DNA of 9,065 nucleotides from an uncultured Anaerosporobacter sp. (GTDB lineage: Bacteria > Bacillota > Clostridia > Lachnospirales > Lachnospiraceae), in contig CALZJY010000060.1 of NCBI GenBank assembly GCA_945787925.1, positions 1 through 9,065 on the forward strand. The letters are read 5' to 3'. The position numbers and the translations under genes were made by a program. A model generated the notes under the pieces. That model was not told where the DNA came from. It was given only the letters and a program-made list of their open reading frames with translations, and ran no database searches. Positions 6,299 through 9,065 of this stretch are shown one piece after another; positions within the stretch are counted from its first letter, which is position 1; every line of letters begins with the position of its first letter.

Positions 6299-8032
6299 TT
6301 ATACTTTTTTTCTTTCACTTTCAAATGCATTAAATGCATTGAGTATTCCATATCCCCACTCTCGGTTCGGATACTCTATCGATCCCCTTACGGCACCACG
6401 GATATAGAGCGATTTGATTTCGATCGTATTCATCGTCTGCAACTTCTTCTCTACGATGCCCCACTGCAAAAACAAAGCTGCTACTCCTGCAGCATGGGCG
6501 GCTGCAATACTCGAGCCAGACTTCTCTCCAAATGCCGTCTTCGATACCGGTCCGTACACATTGACTCCAGGCGCAGTAATCTCAGGCTTCACTTGGCCAC
6601 TCAGCGTATAACCTCTGCTCGATGAAATATAGATGCTATTTCCCTTATGGTCATAGGTAGCGGTAGAAATGGGTCTAACCGTTGTTCCTGTCTCTACTAA
6701 TGTAATATAAGGATCTGGTCTTAAGAAATATGTCGCATCATCCACAAAGACAGAAATTGGAATCCACATATCATAATTTGCTCCAATCGTACTGTCATTA
6801 TACACGCGGATCCTCCAGATTCCTGGCACCAAATCACGAAATTGTATGAGTACCATCTCATTTCCCGTAACCAGATTGGTCGTAGAGTAGGTGACTCGGA
6901 TCACCGTAGGCTCTAGAGTGAAGCTTAGGCTGGCATTTAATCCTTGCTTTGCCGGAATCCGTTCCTGAATCTCTCCACTCGGAGAAATCAGCGCAATGGA
7001 AAACAACGTCGGTGTCTTGGACCAAATTTCAAGTACTAGGTTTTTCTGCTTCTCCGAAACCTTTAGCTCTACGTCCTCATTGGCACCAGATTCTAAACTT
7101 CCGCTATAATGATGACCTGCATTTCCCTCATTGCCGGCAGCAGTACAAATACAAAGACCTGGCTGTATGCTAATGAAATCTAAATACGAAGAAAAATAGG
7201 AAGCCCCCTCATGTGCTCCAGAATTCGTTCCTAATCCTATACAAATCGAGATTGGGTGATTCAGCTCTATTGCTTTCATACGTAAATATTGAACTCCTAG
7301 CATGATGTCATTTTCTTGGAAGGCTACTGCATCCTCCTCAATGCCAAAGAAATCCCTTAGATACTTCTTTGCTGGTTTTAACTTTACCACTACGAATTCT
7401 GCTTGCGGAGCCACTCCTGAAAACTCATTCTTATCATCGATATTTCCTCCTGCAATGGCTGCAACAAATGTCCCATGTCCATTTTCATCCTCTGTTGGAA
7501 CGACCGACTTTGGATTATCCGCCTTGAGCGCCCGGTCAATGTCCTCCTTGTTATACTCCGTTCCATAATAAACACCATCTGGCGTTGGCCCTGTCTGGAT
7601 CGTCTGGTCCCAGACAGCTGCAATTCTGGAGGTACCATCGGCATTGATAAACAAAGGATTTGTATAGTCTATTCCCGTATCAATGATTCCAATCAGGGTA
7701 CGGCTTCCATATAGATCAAGGTAAGGAAGCCTTCGCAACTTATATACTCCCATATCTTCTAGATTGGAAGTATCCATTAATCCATATAGCTTTGGTATGT
7801 TTTGATAAAAGTCTGCAATCAGACTAGGCGTAATTACATTGGACATAGAGCCAGTCACATTCTGATACACGATAGAAAACTGTCCCATAATATCTTGAGA
7901 ACAAACGATATCATATTGCGGTCTTATCGGTCTGAACCGCTCGATATCCAGTGTAAATCCTAGGATGTAATCTGCTACTTGCTCTGAGTAAATCGCCTCT
8001 CTGCATTTATTTGGATCTATTGGGCCTGCCAT
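6299..8032 (-). CDS. S8 family (subtilase) serine peptidase, CspA/B/C-like
   Basis: This is a subtilisin-type protease of 577 residues. The triad is intact: D118 in GIIDTG, H186 in NGHGTFVAAIAGG, and S508 in SGSSIAAAHAAGVAALF. The oxyanion-hole asparagine is N301 in TAAGNEGN, and ITAPGV at 485-490 is typical. Residues 1 to about 95 look like an N-terminal prodomain. Residues of about 315-435 are a beta-rich insertion between N301 and S508, the architecture of the clostridial Csp germination proteases, whose prodomain and jelly-roll insert are known. There is no signal peptide or membrane segment, which also fits a protein packed in the spore rather than secreted. In C. perfringens CspB activates the cortex lytic enzyme SleC, but no sleC is visible here and Lachnospiraceae often carry several such peptidases, so the germination role is only inferred. 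The start at ATG 8032 follows AGGAGGG at a long 12-base spacing. Confidence 0.9.
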   Translation of the reverse strand: MAGPIDPNKCREAIYSEQVADYILGFTLDIERFRPIRPQYDIVCSQDIMGQFSIVYQNVTGSMSNVITPSLIADFYQNIPKLYGLMDTSNLEDMGVYKLRRLPYLDLYGSRTLIGIIDTGIDYTNPLFINADGTSRIAAVWDQTIQTGPTPDGVYYGTEYNKEDIDRALKADNPKSVVPTEDENGHGTFVAAIAGGNIDDKNEFSGVAPQAEFVVVKLKPAKKYLRDFFGIEEDAVAFQENDIMLGVQYLRMKAIELNHPISICIGLGTNSGAHEGASYFSSYLDFISIQPGLCICTAAGNEGNAGHHYSGSLESGANEDVELKVSEKQKNLVLEIWSKTPTLFSIALISPSGEIQERIPAKQGLNASLSFTLEPTVIRVTYSTTNLVTGNEMVLIQFRDLVPGIWRIRVYNDSTIGANYDMWIPISVFVDDATYFLRPDPYITLVETGTTVRPISTATYDHKGNSIYISSSRGYTLSGQVKPEITAPGVNVYGPVSKTAFGEKSGSSIAAAHAAGVAALFLQWGIVEKKLQTMNTIEIKSLYIRGAVRGSIEYPNREWGYGILNAFNAFESERKKV

Positions 8033-8044
8033 AGTCGTTTTTGA

Positions 8045-8051
8045 CCCTCCT
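8045..8051 (-). promoter_or_regulatory. Ribosome binding site of the S8 peptidase, unusually distant
   Basis: AGGAGGG on the minus strand is a near-perfect site, but 12 bases separate it from ATG 8032, against the usual five to ten. No start codon lies in between, so the ATG stands; the spacing may lower its translation. Confidence 0.6.
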
Positions 8052-8064
8052 GCTTAGTTACCCT

Positions 8065-8070
8065 ATTATA
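8065..8070 (-). promoter_or_regulatory. Possible -10 element for the S8 peptidase
   Basis: The 66-base gap between bioB and the peptidase contains a perfect TATAAT on the minus strand, but no TTGACA-like -35 lies 16-18 bases upstream. The overlapping CATATAA and a GAATC 19 bases before it loosely resemble the forespore sigma-F/sigma-G pattern. That would suit a germination protease but is only a weak match. No terminator is seen in this gap, so co-transcription with bioB is possible. Confidence 0.3.
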
Positions 8071-8098
8071 TGCAGTAGCCTTGTCTACGATGATTCTA

Positions 8099-9065
8099 CT
8101 AACAGTCTTTTGCCTGTAATAGTGAATATCCAAGCTCTTCTAACTGTTTCTTATCCGTATCTATGGTAATTCCCTGTGTCGTCAGCATGCCTCCTGAGAT
8201 GGCGGCATTGGCGCCGGATTCAAAGCAGCCTTTTCCCTTATCGTCTAATAGGCCTCTTCCACCTGCAAGACGTATATTGGCCGTTGGCAATAAGAAACGG
8301 TAAATTGCAATGATTCTCTGCATCTCTTCTCTTGTCAGCTTTTTATTATGTTCATATGGTGTTCCTGGAATTGGATTTAATAGATTCACCGGGACGGAAG
8401 TAACTCCAAGGTTCCGCTCCATGATTGCCATATCGATTCTATCTTCCATCGTCTCTCCTAATCCCATGATTCCACCGCTACATACTTCAAGTCCTACAGA
8501 AAGGGCATTTTGAATGGCATTAATCTTCTCATCGTAGCTATGTGTCGTGCAGACTTGTGGGAAATAGTTTCTAGAACTCTCTAAATTATTATGTACTCTT
8601 GTCACTCCTGCTTCTTTTAGCATGGCAAACTCTTCTTTGGTCAATAATCCACCAGAAACACAAATGCTTATATCTACCTCTTTCTTGATTTCTTCAATCG
8701 TCTTGCAAAGTGCCTTTACTTCTTCTGTGCTTAACTTACGGCCAGAAGTTACGACTGCATAACGTGGTACCCCTTTACTAGCATTATAAATGGCTTCCTT
8801 CTTGATTTGTTCCGTAGAAAGCAGCGGATAGGTTGCAACGTCTGTCTTGTAGTGGGCAGACTGGGCACAATACTTACAGTCCTCGGAACACTTTCCACTC
8901 TTTCCGTTGATAATCGTACACAGATCGAATGTATTTCCACAACAAGCCTTACGAATCTCATCCGCTGCCTTGCATAGCTCGTCTAACGGCTCATTCACTA
9001 ATTGTAGTGCCTCCTCTTTCGTAATCTCTCCTCCTTGGATCGCTTTTTCTTTTAATTCGCTTATT
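8099..9065 (-). CDS. bioB: Biotin synthase (radical SAM), N-terminus beyond right edge
   Basis: BioB inserts sulfur into dethiobiotin in the last step of biotin synthesis. The frame stays open to the right edge. 321 residues are visible, beginning ISELKEKAIQGGEITKEEAL, the normal BioB N-terminus, so only a few residues are missing and the GTG at 8998 is an internal valine rather than the start. The radical-SAM cluster motif CSEDCKYC is at visible residues 59-66. VCSGGIMGLGET at 194-205 and NIRLAGGRG at 263-271 are family blocks. C135, C195 and R265 match E. coli BioB C128, C188 and R260, ligands of the auxiliary cluster. The position of C97, however, is alanine here (A103 in RYAVVTSGR). Extra cysteines lie at C31, C41, C42 and C49. 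No other bio gene is visible in the window. The BioB call is firm; the type of auxiliary cluster is open. Confidence 0.95.
   Translation of the reverse strand, partial: ISELKEKAIQGGEITKEEALQLVNEPLDELCKAADEIRKACCGNTFDLCTIINGKSGKCSEDCKYCAQSAHYKTDVATYPLLSTEQIKKEAIYNASKGVPRYAVVTSGRKLSTEEVKALCKTIEEIKKEVDISICVSGGLLTKEEFAMLKEAGVTRVHNNLESSRNYFPQVCTTHSYDEKINAIQNALSVGLEVCSGGIMGLGETMEDRIDMAIMERNLGVTSVPVNLLNPIPGTPYEHNKKLTREEMQRIIAIYRFLLPTANIRLAGGRGLLDDKGKGCFESGANAAISGGMLTTQGITIDTDKKQLEELGYSLLQAKDC

Noticed and set aside
6323..6340. Tandem AAATGCATT repeat at the peptidase 3' end
   Set aside because: It is two copies only and encodes a plain NAFNAF in the conserved C-terminal helix; it is not a repeat array.
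8996..8998. GTG that could start a 299-residue BioB
   Set aside because: The frame continues upstream to the window edge with clear BioB N-terminal sequence (GGEITKEEAL), so this GTG is an internal valine.
1..9065. Mobile element, CRISPR array, phage or defence system
   Set aside because: There are no transposase or integrase genes, terminal repeats, spaced direct repeats or target-site duplications. Gene order and style look like ordinary chromosome.

Overview
The window looks like a stretch of chromosome from a low-to-moderate GC anaerobic Firmicute. Lachnospiraceae or a close clostridial relative is the best guess, from the AGGAGG ribosome binding sites, the sporulation-type S8 peptidase, the anaerobe-type biotin synthase and the liv operon followed by a cytidylate-kinase-like gene. 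This placement is inferred from protein style, not from a marker gene. Every supported gene lies on the minus strand, so transcription runs from the right edge to the left edge. I see no mobile element, CRISPR array, tRNA or rRNA.

In transcription order: (1) bioB, biotin synthase, enters from the right edge with only its extreme N-terminus missing. (2) A 577-residue S8 serine peptidase of the CspA/B/C type, with an intact Asp-His-Ser triad and no signal peptide. (3) A 224-residue TIM-barrel protein of unknown function, with its own near-consensus promoter just after the peptidase stop and a strong intrinsic terminator behind it. (4) A 470-bp non-coding region holding that terminator, several inverted repeats and a candidate promoter for the next operon. 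(5) A complete branched-chain amino acid ABC transporter, livK-livH-livM-livG-livF: lipoprotein receptor, two permeases and two ATPases. (6) Twelve bases later, the start of a cytidylate-kinase-like P-loop protein that runs off the left edge.

The five Liv proteins should form one importer. LivK captures leucine, isoleucine, valine or a similar amino acid outside the membrane, LivH and LivM form the channel, and LivG and LivF hydrolyse ATP. The H-M-G-F-kinase genes are separated by 3 to 12 bases and are probably translationally coupled. The one large gap in the operon, livK to livH, holds a strong hairpin with a short U-rich tail, the usual way to make more receptor than channel.

Nothing here is clearly a new system. 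The points most worth a second look are the livK-livH hairpin, the cysteine pattern of BioB, the uncharacterised TIM-barrel gene, the kinase-like gene coupled to a transporter operon, and the palindrome-rich region upstream of livK. Two starts differ from the longest open frames: bioB continues past an internal GTG to the window edge, and livH starts at an ATG rather than an upstream TTG.
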